A stretch of 64,000 nucleotides of DNA from Patulibacter brassicae (GCF_033949425.1 NZ_JAXAVX010000012.1:1-64000); one strand, 5' to 3'. Shown: positions 25,058-34,467, counted from the first letter of the stretch. Translations and numbers: made by a program. The notes: generated from the letters alone by a model not told the origin.

Positions 25058-25909
25058 GTGGATCGGCGCCGGGAGATCCGGGACTTCCTCGTCTCGCGTC
25101 GCGCGCGGATCACGCCGGAGCAGGCGGGGATCGACCTGCCCGGGGGCGGCCGACGCCGCGTGCCCGGTCTCCGGCGCAGCGAGGTGGCGGCGCTCGCGAG
25201 CATCAGCGTCGACTACTACGTGCAGCTCGAGCGCGGCGACCTCGACGGCGCCTCGGACGCGGTGCTCGCGGCGCTCGCCCGCGCGCTGCAGCTGGACGAC
25301 GCCGAGCGCGCCCACCTCCTCGGCCTCGCGCGCACGGGCACCGACCCCGATCCGCCGACCACCGCGCTGCGACCGCACGTGCAGCGGGTGCTCGAGACGT
25401 TCGCGGGCGTCGCGCTCGTGCGCAACCGCCGCTGGGACTACCTCGGCGCCAACCACCTGGGCCGCGCCCTCTACGCCCCGATCTTCGACGCTCCCCGCGA
25501 GCCGCCGAACCACCTGCGGTTCCTCTTCCTCGACGCGGCGGCCCGGACGTTCACGCCCGACTGGGAGGACACCGCCCGCGACGCCGTGCGGATCCTCCGG
25601 GCGGAGGCGAGCGCCGCGCCGCACGACCCGGGCCCGGCCGCGCTGATCGAGGAGCTGCGGCACGCGAGCGAGGCGTTCGCGGCGATCTGGGACGAGCAGG
25701 ACGTCCGGCTGCCCGCGGCCGGCCGCCACCGCTTCCTGCACCCCGAGGTCGGCCCGCTCGAGCTGACGTTCGAGGCCGCGACGCTGCGCGCCGACCACGG
25801 CCTGACCCTGCTGCTGGCGACCGCCGAGCCCGGATCGGCGACGGCGGACGCCCTGCGCCGCCTCGCCGACCGGCCGCCGACGCCGTTCACGAACACCGAC
25901 GTTCGGTGA
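25058..25909 (+). CDS. XRE-family regulator with MmyB-like ligand-binding domain
   Basis: 283 residues, GTG start. N-terminal HTH: RRREIRDFLVSRRARITPEQAGI, then RRRVPGLRRSEVAALASISVDYYVQLERGD. C-terminal MmyB-type domain (PF17765-like) contains WDYLGANHLGRALYAPIF, PPNHLRFLFLDAAARTF and HRFLHPEVGPLELTFEA. These regulators are very common in actinobacteria beside the short-chain or zinc-dependent dehydrogenases they control; the divergent YahK-type dehydrogenase fits that pattern. Confidence 0.93.
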   Translation: MDRRREIRDFLVSRRARITPEQAGIDLPGGGRRRVPGLRRSEVAALASISVDYYVQLERGDLDGASDAVLAALARALQLDDAERAHLLGLARTGTDPDPPTTALRPHVQRVLETFAGVALVRNRRWDYLGANHLGRALYAPIFDAPREPPNHLRFLFLDAAARTFTPDWEDTARDAVRILRAEASAAPHDPGPAALIEELRHASEAFAAIWDEQDVRLPAAGRHRFLHPEVGPLELTFEAATLRADHGLTLLLATAEPGSATADALRRLADRPPTPFTNTDVR

Positions 25910-25967
25910 CGTCGCGCACACGACGCGACGCGCGGACCGACCGGCGGGTAGGCTCCTCCTCCCGTCA

Positions 25968-25989
25968 TCAGATACCGGCGAGTATCTGA
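25968..25989 (+). promoter_or_regulatory. Palindromic operator upstream of MMPL gene
   Basis: TCAGATAC-CGGCGA-GTATCTGA, perfect eight-base arms with a six-base spacer, 30 bases before the ATG at 26019. It stands out from its GC-rich surroundings and has the form of a TetR or MarR site. No dedicated regulator is adjacent. Confidence 0.6.
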
Positions 25990-26018
25990 ACGCGGCGGAC
26001 GACGAGGAGCAGCCAGGC

Positions 26019-29000
26019 ATGAGGGCAGCCCGGGCCGTGATGGCCCGCCCGCGGACGGTGATCGCGCTCTGGAGCGCGCTGATCGTGCTGCTCGCCGTCC
26101 AGGGGATCGGCGTCGAGGACCGGCTTCACGGCTCGAGCCTCGAGGTCCCCGGCTCGGCGTCGCAGGCCAACCAGGAGCGGTCGGCGCGCTTCGGCGACGG
26201 GGCGCCGATGACCGTCGTGCTGCGCGGTCCGACCGCGGAGGTCCGCGCGCAGGGCATCCGGCTCGCCCGCCGCATCGAGCGCCTGCCCCGGACGGTCGCG
26301 CTGGACCCCTGGCGCGGCGACGGGACCCGCGCCGCGGGCGACCGCCGGGCCGGCGTCATCGTCGTGCGCCAGGAGGCCGACACCGAGACCCAGGCGCGCG
26401 ACACGGTGCCGGCCGTCCGCAAGATGGTCGCCGAGCTCCGCGCGCCCGTGCGCGGGCACCTGACCGGCATCGCCGACGTCGGCAACGGCATCAACGAGAG
26501 CTCGTTCGATGCCCTGACGCGCGCGGAGGTCATCGCCGCGCCGCTGCTGCTCATCGTCCTGCTGCTCGTCTTTCGCAGCGTCGTCGCCGCCGGGCTGCCG
26601 CTGCTCCTCGGGCTCATGACGATCGCGGCGGCACGCGGCACGATCGGGCTCGTCAACGAGGTCGTCGAGCTCGACGCGATCGCGCTGAGCATCGGCAGCA
26701 TGCTCGGGCTCGCGCTCGGGGTCGACTACGCGCTGCTCATCGTCTCGCGGTTCCGCGAGGAGCTCGACGCCGGTCGGACCCCGGTCGAGGCCGCCGTCGA
26801 GGCGACCTCGAAGGCCGGGCACACCGTGCTCGTCGCGGGCGCGGCGCTGCTCGTCTCGCTGCTCGCGTCGTTCGCCCTCTCGCCCGGGTCGTTGCTCGTC
26901 GCCGGCGCCGTCGGGGCGTCCGTCGCCGCGATCCTGAGCATGGGCGGTGCCGTGACGTTCCTCCCCGCCCTGCTCTCGCTGCTCGGCACGCGGATCGACC
27001 GCTGGAGCTTCGGCGCGTCGCGGGCGGCGCGCGGCGAGGGCGCGGCCGGCCGCCTGGCGCTCGGCGCCCTGCGTCGCCCGCGGCTGGCGGCCGCGCTCGT
27101 CGGCGGCCTGCTGCTCCTGCTCGCCGTGCCGGCCCTCGGGCTGCAGACGGGCCCGCCCGACGTCCGCACGCTGCCCGCCTCCGCGCTCGAGCGCCGCGAC
27201 TACGAGGCGATCCGCTCCACCCTCGGACCCGGCTGGATGGCGCCCTTCGACCTCGTCGTCACCGCCGATCGGGGGTCGATCACCGACCCGGCCCGCCTGC
27301 GCGCCCTCGGCCGCCTGCAGGACCGCCTCATCCGGCACCGCGGCGTCGAGACGGTCATCGGCCCCGCGGAGCTGCGCGCCGCCGACCGCGAGCTGCAGCG
27401 GATCCCCGACCGGTTCGACGACGCCCGCGCCGCGCTGCGCGACGGTCGCCGCGACCAGCGGCGGCTCGAGCAGGGGATGCGGCGCGTCGGGAGCGGGATC
27501 GCGACGCTCCGCTCGGGGCTCGACGACGCCGCCGCCGGCGCCGCGGCCCTGCGCGACGGTGGCGCCCGCTCGGCCGACGCGACGGCCCGGCTCCGGGCCG
27601 GCATCGACCGCGCGCGGACCGGCGCCACCGCGATCGTCGAGGGCCTGGACCGCGCCGACGACGGCGCGCGGGCGCTGGAGGCCGGCGTCGGACGCGCCGG
27701 GCGCGGGCTGCGCGAGGTCGCGACGGGCCTCGACGCGCTGCGGACCGGCGCCGGGCAGGGGCGCGACGGCGCACGCGAGCTCGCCGGCGGGTTGCGGACG
27801 GCGCAGGCCGGGGCGACGCAGCTGCGCGAGCCGGCGCAGCGCGCCGACGCCGAGCTGCGCCGCGCGCTGCGCGAGCTCGACCGCATGGCGCCGACGTCGA
27901 AGATCGATCCGAGCTACCGCCGGCTCTACGAGGCGGTCGGCACCGCCCAGGCCGCGGTGTCGGGGCGGGACCCGCGGACCGGCGCCGCCGTCCGCCCGGG
28001 GTACGACGGCCTCGACGCCGGGCTCGCGCAGCTCGCGGGTCGACTCGGCGACGCGGTCGCCGGCGCCGACCGGCTGGCGGCCGGCATCGACGCGCTGCAG
28101 CAGGGCGTCGGGCGCCTCGATCGCGGCGTCGCGGCGCTGCGGAGCGGGACGACGACGCTGCGGCGCAGCTCCGCGCAGCTCGCCGCCGGCCTGGCGACGC
28201 TCGGGCGCGGCGGCGGCGATCTGGAGACGGGGCTCGGGCGGCTGCGCGCCGGCGCCACGCAGCTGGACGCCGGCGCGCGGAGCCTGCGCGGCGGCGCGGA
28301 TCGGCTGGCCGGCGGCCTGCGCGACGGCAGCAGCCGCAGCGCGCAGCTGACCGGCGGCGTGGACCGGATCGCGTCCGGCGTCTCCGGCGGCGAGCGGCGC
28401 ACGCGCGAGCTCGAGGGACGCCTGCGGGCCACCGCGCGGATCTCCGACCTGACGCGCTCCGGGCACCTGCTCCTGGCGGCGATCGACAGCGCTCCCGCCG
28501 CGGACCGCCGCGCGGCGCGGCTCGTGGTGAACGTCGACCGCGGCGGCGACGCGGCCGACATCATCGTCGTCCCGCGAACGGACGAGAGCCACGACGGCGC
28601 GCCGTTGCGCCCGGTGCTCGAGCGCGAGGCCGCGCGGTTCGAGCGCGAGTCCGGCCTGCAGGCGTCGGTCGGCGGCGCGGCGGCGGCGCTGCAGGACTTC
28701 GACCGCGTCAGCGGCGAGCGCCTGCTGCCGCTGATCGTCGCGCTCGTCCTGCTGACGCTCCTCGCGCTGACGGTGATCTTCCGCTCGATGATCCTCGCCG
28801 CGATCGCGGTCGGGCTGAACGTCGCCACGGTGCTCGCGGCGTTCGGGGTGCTCGCGCTGCTCTTCCAGGGCGACGCGCCGGTGCTCGGCGGCCCCGGCTT
28901 CCTCGACGCGATCATCACGCTCGGGATGCTGAGCATCGTCTTCGGCCTCTCGATCGACTACGCCGTCTTCATCATCAGCCGGATGCGCGAGGGCTTCGCC

Positions 29001-29315
29001 CTCACCGGCGACCCCGACGAGGCGATCCGCTACGGGATCCGTGGCACCGCGCGGATCATCACCGGCGCGGCCACGATCATGAGCGGGGCGTTCATCGCGC
29101 TCGCGCTCGCCGACATCTCGACGCTGCGCCAGTTCGGCGTCGGGCTGACGGTCGCCGTGCTCCTCGACGCGACGCTCGTGCGGCTCGTGCTGCTGCCCGC
29201 GGCGGTGAAGCTCGCCGGGCCGCGCGCGTGGCGGACGCCGCGCCTGCTGGCCCCGCGGCGGCTCGCGACGGACGGTGACGTCCAGGGGGCGGCCGGACCG
29301 CAGCCTCCGCGCTGA
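26019..29315 (+). CDS. MMPL/RND-family membrane transporter with helical repeat loop
   Basis: 1098 residues. First membrane helix at about 12-30 (VIALWSALIVLLAVQGIGV), then an RND block at about 170-325 with the MMPL phrase SIGSMLGLALGVDYALLIVSRFREEL, a helix near 355, and a second RND block at about 900-1070 containing FGLSIDYAVFIISRMREGF. Residues about 465-800 form a long extracytoplasmic loop made of repeated LRxG..xAxxxAxxLxxG units, like the YhgE/Pip repeats, likely a coiled-coil rod. MMPL proteins export lipids or hydrophobic metabolites using the proton gradient. The palindrome at 25968-25989 suggests ligand-controlled expression. Confidence 0.92.
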   Translation: MRAARAVMARPRTVIALWSALIVLLAVQGIGVEDRLHGSSLEVPGSASQANQERSARFGDGAPMTVVLRGPTAEVRAQGIRLARRIERLPRTVALDPWRGDGTRAAGDRRAGVIVVRQEADTETQARDTVPAVRKMVAELRAPVRGHLTGIADVGNGINESSFDALTRAEVIAAPLLLIVLLLVFRSVVAAGLPLLLGLMTIAAARGTIGLVNEVVELDAIALSIGSMLGLALGVDYALLIVSRFREELDAGRTPVEAAVEATSKAGHTVLVAGAALLVSLLASFALSPGSLLVAGAVGASVAAILSMGGAVTFLPALLSLLGTRIDRWSFGASRAARGEGAAGRLALGALRRPRLAAALVGGLLLLLAVPALGLQTGPPDVRTLPASALERRDYEAIRSTLGPGWMAPFDLVVTADRGSITDPARLRALGRLQDRLIRHRGVETVIGPAELRAADRELQRIPDRFDDARAALRDGRRDQRRLEQGMRRVGSGIATLRSGLDDAAAGAAALRDGGARSADATARLRAGIDRARTGATAIVEGLDRADDGARALEAGVGRAGRGLREVATGLDALRTGAGQGRDGARELAGGLRTAQAGATQLREPAQRADAELRRALRELDRMAPTSKIDPSYRRLYEAVGTAQAAVSGRDPRTGAAVRPGYDGLDAGLAQLAGRLGDAVAGADRLAAGIDALQQGVGRLDRGVAALRSGTTTLRRSSAQLAAGLATLGRGGGDLETGLGRLRAGATQLDAGARSLRGGADRLAGGLRDGSSRSAQLTGGVDRIASGVSGGERRTRELEGRLRATARISDLTRSGHLLLAAIDSAPAADRRAARLVVNVDRGGDAADIIVVPRTDESHDGAPLRPVLEREAARFERESGLQASVGGAAAALQDFDRVSGERLLPLIVALVLLTLLALTVIFRSMILAAIAVGLNVATVLAAFGVLALLFQGDAPVLGGPGFLDAIITLGMLSIVFGLSIDYAVFIISRMREGFALTGDPDEAIRYGIRGTARIITGAATIMSGAFIALALADISTLRQFGVGLTVAVLLDATLVRLVLLPAAVKLAGPRAWRTPRLLAPRRLATDGDVQGAAGPQPPR

Positions 29316-29377
29316 GGGCCGGGCGGGCGGTCGCGGCTCCTCCCGCGCGTCCGCCGCGATGATGCGCCGCGGTCGTT

Positions 29378-29389
29378 TGACATGTGTCA
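29378..29389 (+). promoter_or_regulatory. TGACA-TG-TGTCA operator before SnoaL-like gene
   Basis: Perfect inverted repeat of TGACA with a two-base centre, 11 bases before the ATG at 29400. Half-sites match those of the operators at 63928-63976 and partly 19872-19883. Binding here would block initiation directly. Confidence 0.5.
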
Positions 29390-29399
29390 GGATCGGGGC

Positions 29400-29852
29400 A
29401 TGACGCGGGTGGAGCAGATCCCTCGGTACGGCGACGAGGAGTTCCTCGACGCGTGGAGCACGGCCTGGAGCTGCGGCGACCCGGACCGCCTCCTGCCACT
29501 GATGGCGCCGGACGCCCTGTACCGCGACGACGGGTCGGACCTCGACTTCCACGGCCACGACGAGATCGCGCGCTTCTACCGGTTCATGCTCCGGTTCGCC
29601 CCCGACAGCGCGATCCGGTTCACCGCCGCCCACGGCGACGCGGACGGCTTCGCGGCGCGCTGGACCTGGTCGGGGACCGCGTCCGGCCGGCTGCGGCTCG
29701 GCGACCGCGTGCACGAGACCAACGGCGCCGCCTTCTCGGTCGAGGGCGTGGCCTGGTGCGGGCTCACCGACGACGGCCTGCTCGCCTCGCACGTCGACTA
29801 TTACGACATGCGGGCCGTCGTGCAGGCGGTCGCCGTCGACCCGGGCGCGTAG
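29400..29852 (+). CDS. SnoaL/NTF2-like domain protein
   Basis: 150 residues, one cone-shaped alpha+beta domain. The N-terminal helix DEEFLDAWSTAWSCGDPDRLLPLMAPDALYRDDGSD, the strand FHGHDEIARFYRFML and the final GLLASHVDYYDM are typical of SnoaL-like proteins. Members include polyketide cyclases, hydrolases and steroid isomerases, so no reaction can be assigned. It follows the MMPL gene by 84 bases on the same strand, with its own operator-like dyad. Confidence 0.78.
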   Translation: MTRVEQIPRYGDEEFLDAWSTAWSCGDPDRLLPLMAPDALYRDDGSDLDFHGHDEIARFYRFMLRFAPDSAIRFTAAHGDADGFAARWTWSGTASGRLRLGDRVHETNGAAFSVEGVAWCGLTDDGLLASHVDYYDMRAVVQAVAVDPGA

Positions 29853-29861
29853 CCCAGGGCG

Positions 29862-29884
29862 CGTCGCCGCGATGCGCGGCGACG
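29862..29884. terminator. Strong hairpin between convergent genes
   Basis: CGTCGCCGCG, loop ATG, CGCGGCGACG: ten perfect pairs, starting 10 bases after the SnoaL-like stop and facing the converging gene that ends at 29987. Confidence 0.7.
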
Positions 29885-29986
29885 GTGCCCACGTCACGGG
29901 ATCCCGCGGCCGCCGACCGCCTCGCCCGAGCTCCGGGCACGGTCGTGGTCCCCGACGGCGCGACCCGGCCGAACGCGGGGTCCGGG

Positions 29987-30571
29987 CTACGGGGCCGGGG
30001 AACCGGCGCGATCCGCCCCGTCGGGGTCCGCCGCGCTCGCCACGCCACCCCCCGGATCGGTGCCCGCAGGCTCGGACCAGGCACCGCGCAGCGCGGCGAC
30101 GATCTCGCGGCAGCGATCGAGGCGGAACGTCGTGCGCGAGGTGACCCATCCCGCGTCGGCGACGGTCTCGACCGCCGACGGAGCGGTCGCGAACCAGTCC
30201 AGCGCCGGCAGGTCCACGTCGGCGTCCGGGACGTGCGGACGATCGATGGCCAGGCCGAGGCGCCCGTCGCAGGGGTCCTCGATGAAGAGGCCCTGCGGTC
30301 GGTCGCCGTCGGCGTGCTGGCCGGGGATCCACCACCGCAGGCGCGCCGTGAAGGTCGGCGCCGTCTGCGATCGGTACCCGAGGGCGCCCTCCAGTCCGGC
30401 GACGAGCTGCGCCGCGGCGGCCGGCAGGAGGTCGACCGCTGATCGGTCGACCTGCACGAGCAGCCGGCCGGGTCCCGGGGTCCAGAGGTGGAGCGCGAGG
30501 TCGTCGTAGGAGGCGAGCGACCGCGGTCCCGATGAGCCTGCGTCGCCGTCCGTCGTCCCGTGTCCGTGCAT
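29987..30571 (-). CDS. Hypothetical protein
   Basis: 194 residues, soluble, no signal peptide or membrane segment. The N-terminal tail is His/Gly/Ser-rich, then ASYDDLALHLWTPGPGRLLVQVDRSAVDLLPAAAAQLVAGLEGALG. The mid part is TARLRWWIPGQHADGDRPQGLFIEDP and the C-terminal tail is Gly/Ala/Asp-rich and likely disordered. I recognise no family. The ordered centre (about 25-165) with alternating strands looks like a genuine fold, and codon usage matches neighbours. It stands alone between converging and co-directional neighbours. Confidence 0.6.
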   Translation of the reverse strand: MHGHGTTDGDAGSSGPRSLASYDDLALHLWTPGPGRLLVQVDRSAVDLLPAAAAQLVAGLEGALGYRSQTAPTFTARLRWWIPGQHADGDRPQGLFIEDPCDGRLGLAIDRPHVPDADVDLPALDWFATAPSAVETVADAGWVTSRTTFRLDRCREIVAALRGAWSEPAGTDPGGGVASAADPDGADRAGSPAP

Positions 30572-30689
30572 CTTCGCCCTCTGCCGGCGAGATCGACTCG
30601 CCCGCTCGTGGCCGCGAAGCGTACGTCGTCGACCGTCGAACGACCCGCGCTGGGACGGATCGCCCAGCGCGCCGGCCGTCCTCGGCGCC

Positions 30690-31664
30690 TCAGCGCTCCG
30701 AATCCAGCGCGGCCATGCTGTGCTCGTCGTAGCGGTCCCCGGCGACCTCCTCGGCGGGCACCGCCGCCGCGATCCGCTCCAGCGCGTCGGCGTCGAGCTG
30801 GACCTCCGTGGCCCCGAGGGCCTCGGCGAGCCGCTCTCGGGTGCGGGCGCCGATCACCGGGACGATGTCGCGGCCCTGGGCGGCGACCCACGCGATCGCG
30901 ACCTGGGCGACGGTCGCGCCCTGCGCCTCGGCGACGCCGCGCAGCGTCTCCACGAGCGCGAGGTTCCGCTCGAGGTTCTCGCCGCGGAAGCGCGGCGAGC
31001 GGGCGCGGAAGTCGGTCGCGCCGACCTCGCGGTCCGCGCGCCAGTGCCCCGAGAGCAGGCCGCGCGAGAGGACCCCGTAGGCGGTGATGTCGATCCCGAG
31101 CTCGCGCGTGACGGGCAGGATCTCGGTCTCCAGCCCGCGCGACATGAGCGAGTACTCGATCTGGAGGTCGGCGATCGGGGTCACCGCGGCGGCGCGCCGG
31201 ATCGTGTCGGCGCCGACCTCGGAGAGACCGGCGCTGCGGACGTAGCCGGCCGCGACGAGCTCGGCGATCGCCCCGACCGTCTCCTCGATCGGCACCGCCG
31301 GGTCCAGGCGCGCCGGGCGGTAGACGTCGACGTGGTCGGTGCCGAGCCGGTTCAGCGTGTAGGCCAGCGCGGTCTTCACCGCCGCCGGGCGGGCGTCGTA
31401 GCCGATCCACGCGCCGTCGGGACCGCGCTGGGCGCCGAACTTCACGCTGATCGTGACGGCGTCGCGATCGATCCCGCCGGATCGCAGCGCCTCGCCGAGC
31501 AGCAGCTCGTTGCGTCCCATCCCGTAGAAGTCGCCGGTGTCCAGGAACGTCACGCCGGCGTCGAGCGCGGCGTGGATCGTGGCGATGCTCTCGGCGTCGT
31601 CGGCCGGCCCGTACATGTCGGACATGCCCATGAGGCCGAGGGCGATGGGGGTCGTGGAGGTCAT
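30690..31664 (-). CDS. Aldo/keto reductase
   Basis: 324 residues of the (beta/alpha)8 aldo/keto reductase fold. Visible: FLDTGDFYGMGRNE with the catalytic Asp and Tyr, TISVKFGAQ with the Lys, and GLSEVGADTIRRAAAV plus VIGARTRERLAEALGA for NADP binding. The position usually held by the catalytic His reads YRPARLD, as in the AKR13-type group where this residue varies. The adjacent divergent LysR gene starts only 56 bases away and probably controls it. Confidence 0.92.
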   Translation of the reverse strand: MTSTTPIALGLMGMSDMYGPADDAESIATIHAALDAGVTFLDTGDFYGMGRNELLLGEALRSGGIDRDAVTISVKFGAQRGPDGAWIGYDARPAAVKTALAYTLNRLGTDHVDVYRPARLDPAVPIEETVGAIAELVAAGYVRSAGLSEVGADTIRRAAAVTPIADLQIEYSLMSRGLETEILPVTRELGIDITAYGVLSRGLLSGHWRADREVGATDFRARSPRFRGENLERNLALVETLRGVAEAQGATVAQVAIAWVAAQGRDIVPVIGARTRERLAEALGATEVQLDADALERIAAAVPAEEVAGDRYDEHSMAALDSER

Positions 31665-31720
31665 GATGTGATGGTGCGCCCCCGGCGCGCCGAACGGAAA
31701 GACCCACCCGGAATCGCGTC

Positions 31721-32590
31721 ATGCCCGAGCTGCGTCACCTCCGCGTCTTCCTCGCCGTCGCCGACGAGCTGCACTTCACCCGCGCCGCCGAGCGGCTGTT
31801 CCTCGCGCAGCCGGCGGTCTCGAAGGCCGTCGCCCAGCTCGAGCGCGAGCTCGGCGTGGACCTGCTGGAGCGCACGACGCGCGAGGTCCGCCTGACCGCG
31901 GCGGGCGAGGCGCTGCGCGCCGACGCGCAGGGGATCGTCGACGCCGCCGACGCGGCCTTCGCCCGCGCACGCGAGCACGGTGCCGGGCTGGCGGGCGAGA
32001 TCGCGATCGGGGTGACCGGCGCGGTCGGGCCGGCCACGCGTCGAGACGCGACCCGGCGCCTGCGCGAGGCCGCGCCCGAGCTGTCGGTTGCCCTGCGGGA
32101 GCTGCGCCCGCGCGAGATCGCGACCTTCCTGGCGGAGCGACGCGTCGACGTCGTCCTCGCCCGGACGATCCGCCGCGAGGAAGGGCTGCGGGCGACATCG
32201 CTGGCCCCGACGCCGGCGGCGCTGCTCGTGCCCGCGACGAGTCCCCTCGCGGCGCACGAGGAGCCGGTCGAGCTCGCCGCGCTGGACGGCCTGCGGCTGC
32301 GCACCTGGAGCGCCCCGGGCACGCCCTACACCGACCTGCTCGTCGCCCTCTGCGCGGCGGCCGGCGCGCGGGTGACCCCCGCCGAGACCGCGGTCACGGG
32401 CGGCGCGGACCTCGTCGAGCTCGACGGGGACGACCTCGTCGCGATCGTCCCCGCCGGGTGGTCGCCGCCGCCGGGGACCGCGGCCGTCGAGCTGGCCGGC
32501 GACGTGACGCTGCCCCTGCTGGCGATCCACCGCGCCGGACCGGCGACGCCGGCCGTCGAGCGGCTGATCGCCCTGCTCGGGGACCGCTAG
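31721..32590 (+). CDS. LysR-family transcriptional regulator
   Basis: 289 residues. HTH: LRHLRVFLAVADELHFTRAAERLFLAQPAVSKAVAQLERELGVDLLERTTREVRLTAAG (residues 4-62). The effector domain (GEIAIGVTGAVGPATRR onwards) is normal but slightly short. Divergent from the aldo/keto reductase. Its TAG stop overlaps the stop codon of the converging serine hydrolase gene by three bases (32587-32590), an unusually tight convergent junction with no room for a terminator. Confidence 0.93.
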   Translation: MPELRHLRVFLAVADELHFTRAAERLFLAQPAVSKAVAQLERELGVDLLERTTREVRLTAAGEALRADAQGIVDAADAAFARAREHGAGLAGEIAIGVTGAVGPATRRDATRRLREAAPELSVALRELRPREIATFLAERRVDVVLARTIRREEGLRATSLAPTPAALLVPATSPLAAHEEPVELAALDGLRLRTWSAPGTPYTDLLVALCAAAGARVTPAETAVTGGADLVELDGDDLVAIVPAGWSPPPGTAAVELAGDVTLPLLAIHRAGPATPAVERLIALLGDR

Positions 32591-34467
32591 CGGCGCGCGA
32601 CGACGACCGCGCCGCCGCGCGGGTGCCCGGGTGCGGTGACGGAGACGCGCAGGCGCCCGGCCCGCGTCGGACGGACCGCGATCCGCGCGCGCCCGGCCGC
32701 GCTCGTCCGCACGCGCCGACCACCGAGGACGACCGTCGCCCCGACCGGCGCGCTGACGCTCCCGCGGCGGCTGCGGACCGTCACGCGGACCCGGGTGGCA
32801 CGGCCGACGGGGACGGTCCGCGGCGTGACGCGCACGACGAGCCGCCCGGCGGGCGGGTGGAGCCGGACGGGGATCGCCGTCGGGATGCCGGCCGCGTCGT
32901 CGCGGGTCGTCGCGCCGACCGTCGCCACGACGCCGATCGTGTCGCCGGCCACGGCGGCGCGGAGGAGGTCGCGCGGGACCGCGAGGCGGACCACGGCGCT
33001 CGTCCCGCGCGCGAGCTCGACGGTGCTCGCCGCGCCCGCGGGCGCGCCCGGTCGGGCGACGGCGACCGTGCCGCGGCACGGCAGCTGCCCGCGTGGCGGG
33101 CAGCGCACGGTCAGCGGCACCCGGTCGTCGGGCCCGATCGTCGCGTCGCGCTCGGCGACCTGCAGGGCGCGCCCGCGACGCGGACCGGCGGGCGGCAGCG
33201 GCGTGCCGAGGACCTGAGGGCCGGCGAGGATCGTGCCGGGGTCCAGGAGCGCGTGCCCGAGGATCCCGCCCTCCAGCCCGCCTTCGTGCTCGGCGCCCTC
33301 GGCGGCGCTCTCCCACGGCAGCGCGGCGGCGGAGGCGACCGGCGCGGGGCGCCGGATCGACGTCAGGACGCCGTGGAGCAGGCGGTTGACGACGGCGTCG
33401 AAGTCGACGTACGGCCCGTGCCGGGTGACGACGAGGTCGAGGCTCGGCACGACCCACACGACCTGGCCGCCGATCCCCATGAACGCGTACGCGTCGCGCG
33501 GGGCGTAGGGGGCCATCGGGTGCTCGTAGAACGTGCGGTAGAGCTGCGTGTCGATGATCTGGCGGTCGCCGCGGTTCGTCCAGAAGAACATCGAGTACGC
33601 GGGGTTGATCGCGGTGCCGGCCGGCACCTCCGCCATCCACTCGGGGTCCAGGAGCTGCACGCCGTTCCAGGCCCCGCGCTGGAGCATGAGCTGCCCCAGG
33701 CGCACCCAGTTGCGCTCGGGCGTCTGCACGCCCCAGTAACCGGCGGCGCGCCCGGTGCGGTCGCGCGTGAGCGTCACCTCGGCGTCGGGAATCCCGATCC
33801 GGTCCAGGACCTCGCGCTGCAGGAACGTCGCGAACGACGCGCCGGCGGCCCGGCTCACCATCTCCGCGACGAGCGACACGACGACCTCCATGTACTCGTA
33901 GCGCGTGCCGGGCGCGAACTCGACCGGCAGCGTCAGCGCGTTGCGGACGTGGTCGTCGTTGACGTAGAGGTAGTCGCGGACCCAGTTGAAGTGCAGGCCC
34001 GAGACCTGGTTCAGCAGCTGGCGCAGCGTCAGGTCGCCGTGCGCGGCGTCGGCCTCCGGCAGCAGCCCGCCGACCCGGTCGTCGAGCGACAGCAGCCCGA
34101 GCCGGATCGCTCGCCCCACGGCGATCGAGGTCACCGACTTCGCCGTCGAGAACGACTCCCACGGCGTCTCGGCGCGGTCGGTGTAGCGCGTCGCCGCGAG
34201 GCACCCGTGCCGCGCGACGGTGAACGAGCCGCCGAACTCCTCCGCGACGCCGTCGAGGGCCCGGTCCAGCGCCGGCTCGTCGAACCCCAGCGCGGCCGGC
34301 GAGCGCTTCAGCAGGTCCCCCGTCGGCGTCGCCGGGCACCCGCCCTCGACCGTCGTGGCCCCGGCGGCCGCCGGCACGACGAGCAGGGCGGCGAGGGTCG
34401 CGAGGAGCGCCGCGGCCCCGCGTGATCGGCGGCGCGCTGGTCGAGGCGTGCGGGGATGAGGATGCAT
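32587..34467 (-). CDS. Secreted beta-lactamase-family serine hydrolase with C-terminal beta-rich tail
   Basis: 626 residues. Signal peptide: Arg-rich start, then AAALLATLAALLVVPAAAGA. The penicillin-binding-protein/class C beta-lactamase fold has nucleophile motif S107-T-A-K110 (SFSTAKSVTS) and RYEYMEVVVSLVAEM where the usual YSN would be YME, so the Asn is replaced by Glu. MGIGGQVVWVVPSLDLVV takes the place of the third motif. This family includes esterases, amidases and peptidases; resistance is not implied. From about residue 385 there are two or three Thr/Val/Arg-rich beta-sandwich modules (VPLTVRC, RLVVRVTPRTVPVGRATRV) as on secreted proteins elsewhere in the window. GGAG precedes the ATG. 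It lies 60 bases downstream of mceF on the same strand, so it may be the last gene of the mce transcript. Confidence 0.83.
   Translation of the reverse strand: MHPHPRTPRPARRRSRGAAALLATLAALLVVPAAAGATTVEGGCPATPTGDLLKRSPAALGFDEPALDRALDGVAEEFGGSFTVARHGCLAATRYTDRAETPWESFSTAKSVTSIAVGRAIRLGLLSLDDRVGGLLPEADAAHGDLTLRQLLNQVSGLHFNWVRDYLYVNDDHVRNALTLPVEFAPGTRYEYMEVVVSLVAEMVSRAAGASFATFLQREVLDRIGIPDAEVTLTRDRTGRAAGYWGVQTPERNWVRLGQLMLQRGAWNGVQLLDPEWMAEVPAGTAINPAYSMFFWTNRGDRQIIDTQLYRTFYEHPMAPYAPRDAYAFMGIGGQVVWVVPSLDLVVTRHGPYVDFDAVVNRLLHGVLTSIRRPAPVASAAALPWESAAEGAEHEGGLEGGILGHALLDPGTILAGPQVLGTPLPPAGPRRGRALQVAERDATIGPDDRVPLTVRCPPRGQLPCRGTVAVARPGAPAGAASTVELARGTSAVVRLAVPRDLLRAAVAGDTIGVVATVGATTRDDAAGIPTAIPVRLHPPAGRLVVRVTPRTVPVGRATRVRVTVRSRRGSVSAPVGATVVLGGRRVRTSAAGRARIAVRPTRAGRLRVSVTAPGHPRGGAVVVARR

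Noticed and set aside
29377..29382. TTGACA as -35 box of the SnoaL-like gene
   Set aside because: It is only 17 bases from the ATG, so no room remains for a -10; better read as half of an operator.
25968..30335. A 1455-codon open frame opposite the MMPL gene
   Set aside because: It is the antisense of a clear MMPL gene; long empty frames are expected in very GC-rich coding DNA and its translation is Arg/Gly/Pro-rich without any motif.
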